Shown in pieces: positions 8,516 to 16,989 of a DNA stretch of 64,000 nt. The notes under the pieces were generated by a model. That model was not told where the DNA came from and made no database searches. It worked only from the letters and a program-made list of their open reading frames with translations. The translations under genes and the position numbers were made by a program. This DNA comes from Streptomyces lateritius. GTDB taxonomy: Bacteria; Actinomycetota; Actinomycetes; Streptomycetales; Streptomycetaceae. The number at the start of each line of letters is the position of its first letter. Positions within the stretch are counted from its first letter, which is position 1. The DNA lies in NCBI RefSeq assembly GCF_014649715.1, contig NZ_BMTO01000015.1, forward strand, positions 82,593 through 146,592. The letters are read 5' to 3'.

Positions 8516-9835
8516 TCAGTGGGGCAGGGGCGCGGGTCGCCCCTGGGGCTTCAGGTCGTAGGGCCCGGGCTTACCCGGCTTACCCGGCTTACCCGGCTTG
8601 CCCGGCTTCCCCGGCTTGCCGTGGTGGTCGCAGTCGTGGTGACCGCCTGTGTGGTGGCCACCCGTGTGGTCGCCGGTCGTGTGGCCGCCGGTCGTGGTGG
8701 TGGGCTCACCGGTCGTCGTGGTGGGCTCACCCGTCGTCGTGGTGGTGGTGGTGGGCTCACCCGTCGTCGTGGTGGTGGTGGTGGGCTCACCCGTCGTCGT
8801 GGTGGTGGTGGTGGGCTCACCCGTCGTCGTGGTGGTGGTGGGCTCACCCGTCGTCGTGGTGGTGGTGGTGGGCTCACCCGTCGTCGTGGTGGTGGTGGTG
8901 GGCTCACCCGTCGTCGTGGTGGGCTCACCCGTCGTGGTGGTGGTGGTGGGCTCACCCGTCGTGGTCGTGGTGGTGGGCTCACCCGTCGTCGTGGTGGGCT
9001 CACCCGTCGTCGTCGTCGGCTCACCCGTCGTGGTCGTGGTGGTGGGCTCACCGGTCGTCGTCGTCGTGGTGGTGGTGGTGGTGTCCTCGCACAGAGGGCG
9101 GGTGATCTCGTTGGTGTCAAGCGTCACGGCGCCGTTACGGGCCAGCGCGCGGCCCTCGATGTCCGCGCCCGTGGTGACACTGATCGAGGTCAGGGCCATG
9201 ATGGTGCCCACGAAGGTGGATTCGGTCCCGAGGGTGGCCGAACTTCCGATCTGCCAGAACACATTGCACGGCGAGGCGCCGTTGATGAGGGACACGTTGC
9301 TGCCGGACGCCGTCGTCAGCGTCGAGCCGACCTGGAACACCCAGACAGCGTCGGGGTCGCCCTCCGCGTTCAGGGTGAGCGTGCCGGTGATGGCGGCACT
9401 GACAGGGGCGTTGTAGACGCCCGGCGTCAGCGTCCTGCCACCGAGCTCCACCGGAGGATCATCGGGGAAGACCACGTCCGGCGCCTGCCCGGCCGCATCG
9501 TTGTAGGCCGTCGTCAGGTCGCTCTGGGCTTGAGCAGCCACAGCGTCCGCGACATGCACGGCCCCGTTCACGATTCCGGGAGGGAATCCGGTGACGGACG
9601 TCCCCGGACTCACTCCGAGGTCTCCGTTGATCACCGAAGGGCCGGTGTTGGTGACGGCGGAGCCTCCCAGCACCGCGAAGCTCTCCGCCGTTCCCAGTTC
9701 AACTTCCGTGGCAACGGCACTTGCCCGTGTAGGCGTCACTGCCACCACGGCCAACGCGACCAGCAGGGTGAGTACCCCCGCGATCCAGGCCGTCATCGTG
9801 CGCCGATGCGAGGCATCGGCAGTATTCAGTCTCAT
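8516..9835 (-). CDS. Secreted ice-binding-like (DUF3494) protein with a GEP-poly-Thr repeat tail
   Basis: About 439 residues. I place the start at the ATG at 9835, which has CAGGAG 11 bases ahead and opens straight into a signal peptide; the longer frame to 9967 adds a non-coding-like leader. Residues about 40-245 are a DUF3494 domain (LGTAESFAVLGGSAVTNTG, VSPGTSVTGFP, and F-W-Q-I-G-S-S-A-T-L-G), the beta-helix fold of ice-binding proteins and some bacterial adhesins. It is followed by fourteen GEP-(T)4-7 units, then a His/Gly stretch and six GKP units. No LPxTG. The poly-Thr part is likely glycosylated stalk. Role (adhesion, surface layer or ice binding) is open. Confidence 0.8.
   Translation of the reverse strand: MRLNTADASHRRTMTAWIAGVLTLLVALAVVAVTPTRASAVATEVELGTAESFAVLGGSAVTNTGPSVINGDLGVSPGTSVTGFPPGIVNGAVHVADAVAAQAQSDLTTAYNDAAGQAPDVVFPDDPPVELGGRTLTPGVYNAPVSAAITGTLTLNAEGDPDAVWVFQVGSTLTTASGSNVSLINGASPCNVFWQIGSSATLGTESTFVGTIMALTSISVTTGADIEGRALARNGAVTLDTNEITRPLCEDTTTTTTTTTTGEPTTTTTTGEPTTTTGEPTTTTGEPTTTTTTGEPTTTTTTGEPTTTTGEPTTTTTTTGEPTTTTTTTGEPTTTTTTGEPTTTTTTTGEPTTTTTTTGEPTTTTTTTGEPTTTTGEPTTTTGGHTTGDHTGGHHTGGHHDCDHHGKPGKPGKPGKPGKPGKPGPYDLKPQGRPAPLPH
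8691..9091 (-). repeat. In-frame GEP-poly-Thr coding repeat
   Basis: Fourteen units of Gly-Glu-Pro plus four to seven Thr codons, read on the minus strand, give about 400 bases of near-periodic sequence built from GGCGAGCC(C) and ACC/ACG codons. Unit length switches between 21, 27 and 30 bases, which suggests copy change by slippage. It is a protein repeat and not a CRISPR array: there are no unique spacers. Confidence 0.85.
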
Positions 9836-10424
9836 CGAGGAGCCAACTCCTGAGGGATGGTGACGTCCGGCGTTCCTGATCGAACGGAATCGCCTCTTTT
9901 GTCGGCGGCATATTACGCAGGGGGCAAACTCGGATAGCGATTCAGGCGGTGGTGTTGCCGGAATCAATCAATATGCATCAACGAGTAGGTGCTCAAATAC
10001 TGAGCCGAATGGCTGACATTGATCCCTGCTGCGTCCTGCCGCGCTTCACTGATACCGCGCGCCGCACGGATCGCTGGTGCCCGCTCGCCACAGGAGGCGG
10101 AGAAAAGTCCGCGATTCATCCAGATCAGTAGTTTTTCTCGGCCAGAAGGCGCTTGCCGTGAAAGGGAAGCGGGTGGCGGCGATTGCCCCGGATGGCGGAG
10201 GCCGGCGAGACCCCGGTCAAGCCGGCTCCGGGCTCCCGGGCCCTGCCTGAGGGCACTTCGGTCCCGCTCGGTCTCCCGGAGCTCAAGCCCCGGGCTTCGA
10301 GCCCCTTTTCTGCGGAAGGGGTGGGGGCTTGGGATCGAACCCGCCCACCCACCCCGCGAGTTGACCCTCGGCGACCGACTTGCCACGCAGTGTCATATGC
10401 CTCTAGCGTGTCCGGAAAACGAAC
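9836..10424. other. Gene-free interval of about 590 bases
   Basis: No convincing gene is seen here between the ice-binding-like gene and the hairpin before the winged-helix gene. GC is lower than in the flanks near 9890-10020, as for a promoter region. A segment at about 10331-10347 contains GGATCGAACCC, which resembles a tRNA T-arm read on the minus strand, but the stem does not pair and no acceptor or anticodon arm is found. Short frames here do not show third-position GC bias that I would trust. Confidence 0.5.
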
Positions 10425-10458
10425 GACCCCCGCCGGTGCTGGAACACCTGCGGGGGTC
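10425..10458 (+). terminator. Strong hairpin just before the winged-helix gene
   Basis: Arms GACCCCCGC-c-GGTG and CACC-t-GCGGGGGTC pair with one mismatch around a CTGGAA loop. It ends 33 bases before the ATG at 10492, so it is either the end of an unseen upstream transcript or a structure in the leader of the downstream gene. No U-run follows. Confidence 0.55.
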
Positions 10459-10491
10459 TGACCGATCGATCGAAAGCAGTGGTACCGATCA

Positions 10492-11304
10492 ATGGCTGAC
10501 GCCGAGTTTAGTCTCGCCGCCCACCCCCTCGCCAACCCCGGCTACGGCAAGCGCTCCACCCCGTACCAACGCCCCGCCACCGGCTCCGACTTCGCGCACC
10601 TCCCGCCGCGCGAAGCCGCCATCGCCGCGTACATCGACCGGCTGGCCGAGGGCAGCGACATCTCCGCGAAGACGCTGGCCAAGCACCTGCCGTACGGGCA
10701 GTGCGCCGTGCGCACCGCGCTCAACCGCATTCAGCGTGCCGGGCATCTCCGCCGTGGCGTCGAGTGCGTGGACGGTCTCTGGATCACCCGAACGTGGTGG
10801 TCCCGTACGGCACGTCACGACGCGTGGTGGTCCGCGTTCCAGCGCGGCGACGTACCCCGCGAGAAGCCCAGCCGCTCCCGGGCGTACATCCTGCTCGCAG
10901 CCCTCGGCCGCACCGACGCCGCCATGTCGCTGTCCCACGCCGAGTGCCGGGCCCTCGCGCCCCTGGTCGACGAATGGTTCGCCCGGGACGCCGATGAGAA
11001 CGACGTGACCCGTGCCCTCACCACGGGTCTGCCGACGCCCGTGCACCACCCGGCCGCCCTCGCCCGCAACCGCCTCACCACCAAGCTCCCGCCCGAGCCC
11101 CTCCGCCGCGAGCGACCACCCCTCCGCTTCCTCGAATGCTCCAAGTGCGGCGCCCCGGGCTACGCCGGTGCCCTCAGCGACGGCGACTGCGGCCCCTGCC
11201 GCCGAGGCGAGACCGCCCCCAGACCCCCTGCCGGCGTCCTCCCCGCCTCCCGCGTCCACGCCCACGCGGCGGCCATCCGAGCCGGCGAAGGGGCTCACCC
11301 ATGA
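10492..11304 (+). CDS. Orphan winged-helix protein with C-terminal zinc ribbon
   Basis: A 270-residue protein. Residues about 38-90 look like a winged helix (PPREAAIAAYIDRLAEGSDI, then AKTLAKHLPYGQCAVRTALN), and about 216-236 hold C-S-K-C-G-A-P-G-Y-A-G-A then D-C-G-P-C, a four-Cys zinc ribbon. The middle is helical and Trp/Arg rich. I know similar proteins only as uncharacterised Streptomyces 'helix-turn-helix' proteins, often in variable regions. It has its own hairpin upstream and no operon partner; it converges with the acetyltransferase gene. DNA binding is inferred from fold only. Confidence 0.65.
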   Translation: MADAEFSLAAHPLANPGYGKRSTPYQRPATGSDFAHLPPREAAIAAYIDRLAEGSDISAKTLAKHLPYGQCAVRTALNRIQRAGHLRRGVECVDGLWITRTWWSRTARHDAWWSAFQRGDVPREKPSRSRAYILLAALGRTDAAMSLSHAECRALAPLVDEWFARDADENDVTRALTTGLPTPVHHPAALARNRLTTKLPPEPLRRERPPLRFLECSKCGAPGYAGALSDGDCGPCRRGETAPRPPAGVLPASRVHAHAAAIRAGEGAHP

Positions 11305-11320
11305 CGCCTGCCGGCGCCGC

Positions 11321-11872
11321 TCAAGCAGGACGTGAGCCGACCCGCCCGTACATCACCATGTCGCGCCGTTCCCCTCCCACCTCCTGCCACGCGCGCAGCA
11401 CCCCCTCCCGTTCGAACCCCGCCCGTTCCGCCGTCCGTGCCGAGGCCGTGTTCCAGGGCTCCACGAGCAGTTGGAGGCGCGGCACCGCCAGCGTGCCCAG
11501 CGCCCACTCGCTCACCGCCGACAGTGCCGCGCCCGCCGCGCCCTCGCCCCTGTGCGGTGCCGCGATCCAGTAGCCGAGGGTCGCGCGGCCCTCCGGGAGG
11601 TCGCGGAGCCAGAGGCCGATCGTGCCGACGGGGCGCGCGTCGCGCCGGCGTTCGATGACGAAGGGGTAGCCGTCGCCGGTCTCCGACCGCGTCCACTGGC
11701 GGCGGACGAAGGCCTCGCCCTCCGCCCGCGAGTACACCGGCGGGACGGTGGTGATCAGCGGGATGTACGGGTCCGCCGAGGCCTCTCGTACGAGGGGGAG
11801 GTCGGCCATCTCCCAGGGGCGCAGGTCGTGGGCGCCCGCCGTCAGGCGCGGGACCACCAGGCTTTCGCTCAC
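11321..11872 (-). CDS. GNAT family N-acetyltransferase
   Basis: About 183 residues with a full GNAT fold: beta-strand and helix pattern from residue 15 (LRPWEMADLPLVREASADPY), acetyl-CoA pyrophosphate loop near 105-115 (HRGEGAAGAAL) and the RimJ-like end W-N-T-A-S-A-R-T-A-E-R-A-G-F. It resembles the RimJ/RimL ribosomal-protein type, which may acetylate an amine or N-terminus. I start it at GTG 11872, which overlaps the stop of the upstream SRPBCC gene (ATGTGA), so the two are coupled. Substrate unknown. Confidence 0.82.
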   Translation of the reverse strand: MSESLVVPRLTAGAHDLRPWEMADLPLVREASADPYIPLITTVPPVYSRAEGEAFVRRQWTRSETGDGYPFVIERRRDARPVGTIGLWLRDLPEGRATLGYWIAAPHRGEGAAGAALSAVSEWALGTLAVPRLQLLVEPWNTASARTAERAGFEREGVLRAWQEVGGERRDMVMYGRVGSRPA

Positions 11873-12336
11873 ATCGTGCGAAGGTACTCCGCCAGGCGGT
11901 CGTACTCCTCCTTCACCCCGTCCTCCATCCCCGTCGCCAGCGCCTGGTCCCGGATCTCCGACGACGGCCAGATCGACTTGCTCGTCAGGGCCGTGCCGCC
12001 GTCCGGGGTGGCGTCGAAGGTGAGCGTGACACGGACGGGCGGGCCCGGCATCAGCTCGAAGGTCTCCGTGTAGACGAGCCGCTCGCCCGGGACGATCTCC
12101 TCGTACGTCCCCGAGAACACGATCTCCCGTCCGTCCGGCGCCTTCTGCCCCCAGCGCCAGGCGCCGCCCACACGCAGGTCGATCTCGCAGACGACCGTCG
12201 GCAGGGCGGCCACGCCGTACCACTGACGGACGTGCTCGGGTCGCGTCCACGCCTCCCAGACGCGGGCGGGCGGGGCGTCGAAGGTCCGGGTGATGACCAG
12301 CTCGCGGTCCGCGGGGGTCGTCAGCAGCGTGATCAT
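11869..12336 (-). CDS. SRPBCC / AHSA1-type domain protein
   Basis: A 155-residue START-like protein of the AHSA1 (activator of Hsp90 ATPase homologue) or polyketide-cyclase-like class: FDAPPARVWEAWTRPEHVRQWYG near residue 20, G-G-A-W-R-W near 58 and the terminal helix from about 130. These bind small hydrophobic ligands in a deep pocket; the ligand here is unknown. The ATG at 12336 has GGGAGA at a good distance and replaces a longer open frame that runs into the groEL terminator. Coupled to the downstream GNAT gene by overlap. Confidence 0.8.
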   Translation of the reverse strand: MITLLTTPADRELVITRTFDAPPARVWEAWTRPEHVRQWYGVAALPTVVCEIDLRVGGAWRWGQKAPDGREIVFSGTYEEIVPGERLVYTETFELMPGPPVRVTLTFDATPDGGTALTSKSIWPSSEIRDQALATGMEDGVKEEYDRLAEYLRTM

Positions 12337-12386
12337 GGTCCGTTCTCCCGCCGTGGAGGTCCTCCCACCAGCATCACCCCGAACGC

Positions 12387-12424
12387 CCGAGGGCGGCACC
12401 CCCAACAGGGAGTGCCGCCCTCGG
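12387..12424 (-). terminator. Terminator after groEL
   Basis: Perfect 13-base arms (CCGAGGGCGGCAC and GTGCCGCCCTCGG) with a 12-base loop. It sits 58 bases after the groEL stop and before the SRPBCC gene, which is on the same strand, so it should separate the two transcripts. Confidence 0.8.
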
Positions 12425-12481
12425 CTGGACTGAGGTCGACCCGGACGACCGGACGGAGTCCGGTGCGTCGAGAGATCAGAC

Positions 12482-14110
<1,629 letters not shown>

Positions 14111-14238
14111 GTGAAGTGGTCCTCCCGGACAGGGGGTGGATAACGCTCCAGGACCGCGCCGACGCCCGCGACGGACGGCCTGCGAGCCCGGCGGTTCCTT
14201 GCCCCACCTGGTCGCGGACCTCATCTGCCCGATCCTCG

Positions 14239-14265
14239 TAAGCACTCTCACCTTCAGAGTGCTAA
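14239..14265 (-). promoter_or_regulatory. CIRCE element, groEL-proximal copy
   Basis: Read on the plus strand: TAAGCACTC, nine bases, GAGTGCTAA. This is the HrcA operator (consensus TTAGCACTC-N9-GAGTGCTAA) with one change in the left arm. It lies about 130 bases before the groEL ATG. Confidence 0.9.
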
Positions 14266-14270
14266 CGCAA

Positions 14271-14300
14271 TGATTAGCACTCGACCCATGCGAGTGCAAG
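14271..14300 (-). promoter_or_regulatory. groEL promoter overlapped by a second CIRCE element
   Basis: Plus-strand TTAGCACTC-N9-GAGTGCAAG (14274-14300) is a second HrcA site with two changes in one arm. On the minus strand it contains a -35 TTGCAC (14294-14299), a 17-base spacer and a -10 TAATCA (14271-14276), so HrcA bound here would sit on the promoter itself. The tandem arrangement is typical for Streptomyces groE promoters. Confidence 0.85.
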
Positions 14301-14381
14301 CGCCTCTCGACGATCGGGACCCGGTTCATGGAGGCCGCGCGGGGTCGCCCGGGGCCACCCGGGGCCGGTCCCGGGAACGCA

Positions 14382-14419
14382 CGAGGGGTCCGCATCCTGG
14401 TCAGGATGCGGACCCCTCG
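14382..14419 (-). terminator. Terminator after the cold shock gene
   Basis: Perfect 18-base arms (CGAGGGGTCCGCATCCTG / CAGGATGCGGACCCCTCG) separated by GT. It lies 37 bases after the csp stop and just upstream of the groEL promoter, which it insulates. Confidence 0.88.
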
Positions 14420-14455
14420 GCGTGAGTGCGTACGTGGTGGCCGATCGCGCCGTAC

Positions 14456-14659
14456 TCAGACGGCGAGCTTGACCATGTCCGCCTGCGGACCCTTCTGGCC
14501 CTGCGAGATCTCGAACTCGACTCGCTGACCCTCTTCAAGGGTGCGGTAACCGTCCATCTGGATCGCGCTGTAGTGGACGAAAACATCCGCACCACCGTCG
14601 ACCGCGATGAAGCCGTACCCCTTCTCCGCGTTGAACCACTTGACGGTGCCCTGAGCCAT
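14456..14659 (-). CDS. Cold shock protein (CspA family)
   Basis: A 67-residue single cold-shock domain, the standard length. RNP1 K-G-Y-G-F-I-A-V and RNP2 V-F-V-H-Y are both present (about residues 13-20 and 26-31), so it should bind single-stranded RNA/DNA and melt mRNA structure. The start MAQGTVKWFNAEKGYGFI is diagnostic. It is monocistronic: own promoter about 90 bases upstream and a strong terminator after it. Streptomyces keep several such genes (scoF/csp paralogues); which one this is cannot be settled here. Confidence 0.95.
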   Translation of the reverse strand: MAQGTVKWFNAEKGYGFIAVDGGADVFVHYSAIQMDGYRTLEEGQRVEFEISQGQKGPQADMVKLAV

Positions 14660-14748
14660 GCCTAACTCCCCTATTACTGGCCCTTGCGCGGGACCGCACT
14701 TCGCGGACCCGGGTCAGACCCTGCGCCGGAACGCGTCGACCGCGGCTG

Positions 14749-14776
14749 AATGTATCTGCCCAACTGCCCTCTGCAA
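14749..14776 (-). promoter_or_regulatory. Probable promoter of the cold shock gene
   Basis: Minus-strand TTGCAG, 16 bases, TACATT. It matches the vegetative pattern at the key positions (TTG..., TA...T) and is placed correctly for a leadered csp mRNA. Confidence 0.45.
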
Positions 14777-14990
14777 CAGGTCAATCGGGCGAGAATTCTG
14801 GGCATGCCAGAAAGGAGGAATGCGGAGAACTCCAGGAGTTCCGGGGCAAGTCGGGCCCGTCAAAGTACGCAGAAGGTACACAAGACTCGAACACTTTGGC
14901 TGCATCTCGTCGCGCACGGACGCATTCTCATATGCGCCTGGCATGAGCAGCGGAGGGGGCTTCCCCAACTCTACCGCGCTCAACCATGCA

Positions 14991-15029
14991 GAATTGCCCC
15001 CTCCGCTTTTGAAGCGGAAGGGGCAATTC
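14991..15029 (-). terminator. Terminator after the sulfur-carrier gene
   Basis: Arms of 18 bases starting GAATTGCCCC, with one C/A mismatch and a three-base loop. It lies 25 bases after the stop of the carrier gene on the minus strand, closing the two-gene operon at 15.05-16.66 kb. Confidence 0.8.
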
Positions 15030-15053
15030 AGTAACTACGGGTAAGGCGAGGGC

Positions 15054-15332
15054 TCAGCAGCCGCCGGCGACCGCCGGGATGATCGAGACGCCCGCGCCTT
15101 CCGGGGTCGCCGTCTCCAGGCCCTGCTCGAAGCGCACGTCGTCGTCGTTGACGTACACGTTCACGAAGCGGCGCAGCTTGCCCTGGTCGTCCAGGACGCG
15201 GGCGGCGATGCCCGTGTGGTTCTTCTCCAGGTCGGCGATGACCTCGGCGAGGGTCGCACCCTCGGCCGCGACCTCGGCCTGGCCGCCGGTGTACGTGCGC
15301 AGGATGGTGGGGATGCGGACCTTGACGCTCAT
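15054..15332 (-). CDS. MoaD/ThiS/CysO-type sulfur-carrier protein ending Gly-Gly-Cys
   Basis: A 92-residue ubiquitin-fold carrier close to mycobacterial CysO: MSVKVRIPTILRTYTGG at the start, FVNVYVNDDDVRFEQGL in the middle and a C-terminus IIPAVAGGC. Carriers of this family are adenylated at the last Gly and loaded with sulfur as a thiocarboxylate. Here one extra Cys follows the Gly-Gly, so a protease cut would be needed first, as known for HcyS- and QbsE-type carriers. It is the second gene after the ThrC-like enzyme (about 38 bases apart) under the same SAM riboswitch, so a role in methionine sulfur supply is likely (inference). Confidence 0.88.
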   Translation of the reverse strand: MSVKVRIPTILRTYTGGQAEVAAEGATLAEVIADLEKNHTGIAARVLDDQGKLRRFVNVYVNDDDVRFEQGLETATPEGAGVSIIPAVAGGC

Positions 15333-15370
15333 GTCACTAACCTTTCGGGGGGCTCAGGTGGCCAGGGGGC

Positions 15371-16657
15371 TCAGTTGGCCAGGCCGGCGTCGCGGAACGC
15401 GTCCAGGCTCGGGCGGATGGTGGCGGTGGCCTGCGAGGTCTCGGCCACCGCGTCCAGGGTCTTGAGACCGTCGCCCGTGTTGAGGACGACCGTGGTCAGG
15501 CTCGGGTCGATGAGGCCGGCCTCGATCAGCTTCTTCGTCACGCCGACCGTCACACCGCCCGCCGTCTCGGCGAAGATGCCCTCGGTGCGGGCCAGGATCT
15601 TGATCGCCTCGACGACCTGCTCGTCGTTCACGTCCTCCACCGCGCCGCCCGTCCGGCGCGCGATGTCCAGGACGTACGGGCCGTCGGCCGGGTTGCCGAT
15701 CGCCAGGGACTTGGCGATGGTGTTCGGCTTCTGGGGCCGTACGACGTCGTGGCCGGCCTTGAAGGCCGCCGACACCGGGGAGCAGCCCTCGGCCTGGGCC
15801 CCGAAGATCTTGTACGGCTTGTCCTCGACGAGGCCCAGCTTGATGAGCTCCTGCAGACCCTTGTCGATCTTGGTGAGCTGTGAGCCGGAGGCGATCGGGA
15901 TCACGAGCTGGTCGGGGATGACCCAGCCGAGCTGCTCGCAGATCTCGTACGCGAGCGTCTTGGAGCCCTCGCCGTAGTACGGGCGCAGGTTGACGTTGAC
16001 GAAGCCCCAGCCCTCGCCGAGCGGGTCGCCGATGAGCTCCGAGCAGAAGCGGTTGACGTCGTCGTAGTTGCCCTCGATGCCGACGAGCTCGCCGCCGTAG
16101 ACGGCGGCCATGACGACCTTGCCCTGCTCCAGGTCGTGCGGGATGAACACGCAGGAGCGGAAGCCGGCACGGGCGGCGGCGGCGCCGACGGCGCCGGCCA
16201 GGTTGCCGGTGGAGGAGCAGGAGAGCGTGGTGAAGCCGAAGGCGCGGGCGGCCTCGAGGGCCTGGGCGACGACACGGTCCTTGAAGGAGTGCGTCGGGTT
16301 GCCGGAGTCGTCCTTGACGAAGAGCTTGCCCGGCTCGACGCCCAGCTCGCGGGCGAGGTTGTCGGCCTGGACTAGCTTGGTCCAGCCCGGGTTCAGGTTC
16401 GGCTTCTCGGCGACGTCGGCGGGGACGGGCAGCAGCGGGGCGTAGCGCCAGATGTTGGCGGGGCCGGCCTCGATCCGCTTGCGCAGCGCCTCGGGGTCGC
16501 CGGTGGGCAGGTCGTAGGCGACTTCGAGCGGGCCGAAACAGAGCTCGCAGGCGAAGATGGGGCCGAGGGGGAAGATTTCACCGCATTCGCGACAGGAGAG
16601 CCCTGCGGCGGGACCGAGATCGACGGTCGAGGCGGTGGAAACAGTCTGTACAGCCAT
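15371..16657 (-). CDS. Threonine-synthase-like PLP enzyme; candidate O-phosphohomoserine-dependent homocysteine synthase
   Basis: A 428-residue fold-type II PLP enzyme of the threonine synthase family. An N-terminal zinc ribbon (Cys 22, 25, 37, 40) precedes the catalytic region with the PLP lysine in PTHSFKD (Lys 126) and SCSSTGNLAGAVGAAAARAG. By homology it would be called thrC. Three points argue for another product: a SAM-I riboswitch controls it, a CysO-like sulfur carrier follows it in the operon, and no thrB or hom lies nearby. A homocysteine synthase using O-phosphohomoserine and carrier-bound sulfur fits all three. I start at ATG 16657 because the longer frame lies inside the riboswitch. 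Fold certain; reaction inferred. Confidence 0.9.
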   Translation of the reverse strand: MAVQTVSTASTVDLGPAAGLSCRECGEIFPLGPIFACELCFGPLEVAYDLPTGDPEALRKRIEAGPANIWRYAPLLPVPADVAEKPNLNPGWTKLVQADNLARELGVEPGKLFVKDDSGNPTHSFKDRVVAQALEAARAFGFTTLSCSSTGNLAGAVGAAAARAGFRSCVFIPHDLEQGKVVMAAVYGGELVGIEGNYDDVNRFCSELIGDPLGEGWGFVNVNLRPYYGEGSKTLAYEICEQLGWVIPDQLVIPIASGSQLTKIDKGLQELIKLGLVEDKPYKIFGAQAEGCSPVSAAFKAGHDVVRPQKPNTIAKSLAIGNPADGPYVLDIARRTGGAVEDVNDEQVVEAIKILARTEGIFAETAGGVTVGVTKKLIEAGLIDPSLTTVVLNTGDGLKTLDAVAETSQATATIRPSLDAFRDAGLAN

Positions 16658-16676
16658 GGAGGCGAGGCCCTTTCTC

Positions 16677-16867
16677 CTCATCTTTCCCATGGCGAATTTC
16701 GCCATGAGACGGATTTGGCACCTTCCCTAGCCGGGGACCTCGCGTAAAAGCCTGCGTCCGTCAGGACACCACCAGGGGTGGTGGCCGGGAGACGGGCGGG
16801 CGAGACGAACCGACTGGAGGGTTGCCGGGGCTTCAACGGGCCGTTTCCCTCTGCCCCTCTGGATGAG
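16677..16867 (-). ncRNA. SAM-I (S-box) riboswitch
   Basis: Reading the minus strand, the region opens CTCATCCAGAGGGGCAGAGG, continues with GGCCCGTTGAAGCCCCGGCAACC and ends with GGTGCCAAATCC, a P4 hairpin (CATGGCGAAATTCGCCATG) and GAAAGATGAG. These match the conserved SAM-I core in order: kink-turn and P2, the CCCG.TGAAG..GGCAACC junction, GGTGCCAAATCC, P4 and closure of P1 by CTCATC/GATGAG. P3 is long. The P1 3' strand runs straight into the ribosome site AGGAG of the ThrC-like gene, so SAM binding should block translation. It also covers the ATG at 16705, which rules that start out. Confidence 0.92.
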
Positions 16868-16989
16868 CGGTATTCGGTTGTGAGACGCGGGCGGCACCCC
16901 GACATGCATCGGGCATCCGCGTTGTTCAAGACTGTAACCGAAGGCCCGGACGGTTGAGATGGTCGTCCGAACCGCGAGATGGAGATCAC

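Larger units (their letters stand above)
14660..15053. other. Intergenic region between csp and the sulfur-carrier gene
   Basis: No gene is seen in these 394 bases. It holds a probable csp promoter (-10 TACATT at 14749-14754 and -35 TTGCAG at 14771-14776, minus strand, 16-base spacer) giving an untranslated leader of roughly 80 bases, as is usual for cold shock genes, and a terminator for the sulfur-carrier operon at 14991-15029. A few short frames overlap these signals and are not credible genes. Confidence 0.6.

Noticed and set aside
8649..9416. Poly-Val and poly-Trp frames across the GEP-Thr repeat; also considered as CRISPR
   Set aside because: The repeat is codon repetition of the minus-strand protein. 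There are no spacers, and no cas genes are in the window.
10331..10347. tRNA on the minus strand
   Set aside because: Only a T-loop-like string; the stem does not pair and the other arms are missing.
14714..14983. Short minus-strand frame before the cold shock gene
   Set aside because: It overlaps the csp promoter and has atypical composition for a gene here.
16658..16705. Earlier ATG (16705) for the ThrC-like gene
   Set aside because: It lies inside the P4 hairpin and P1 strand of the SAM riboswitch; the ATG at 16657 follows them.
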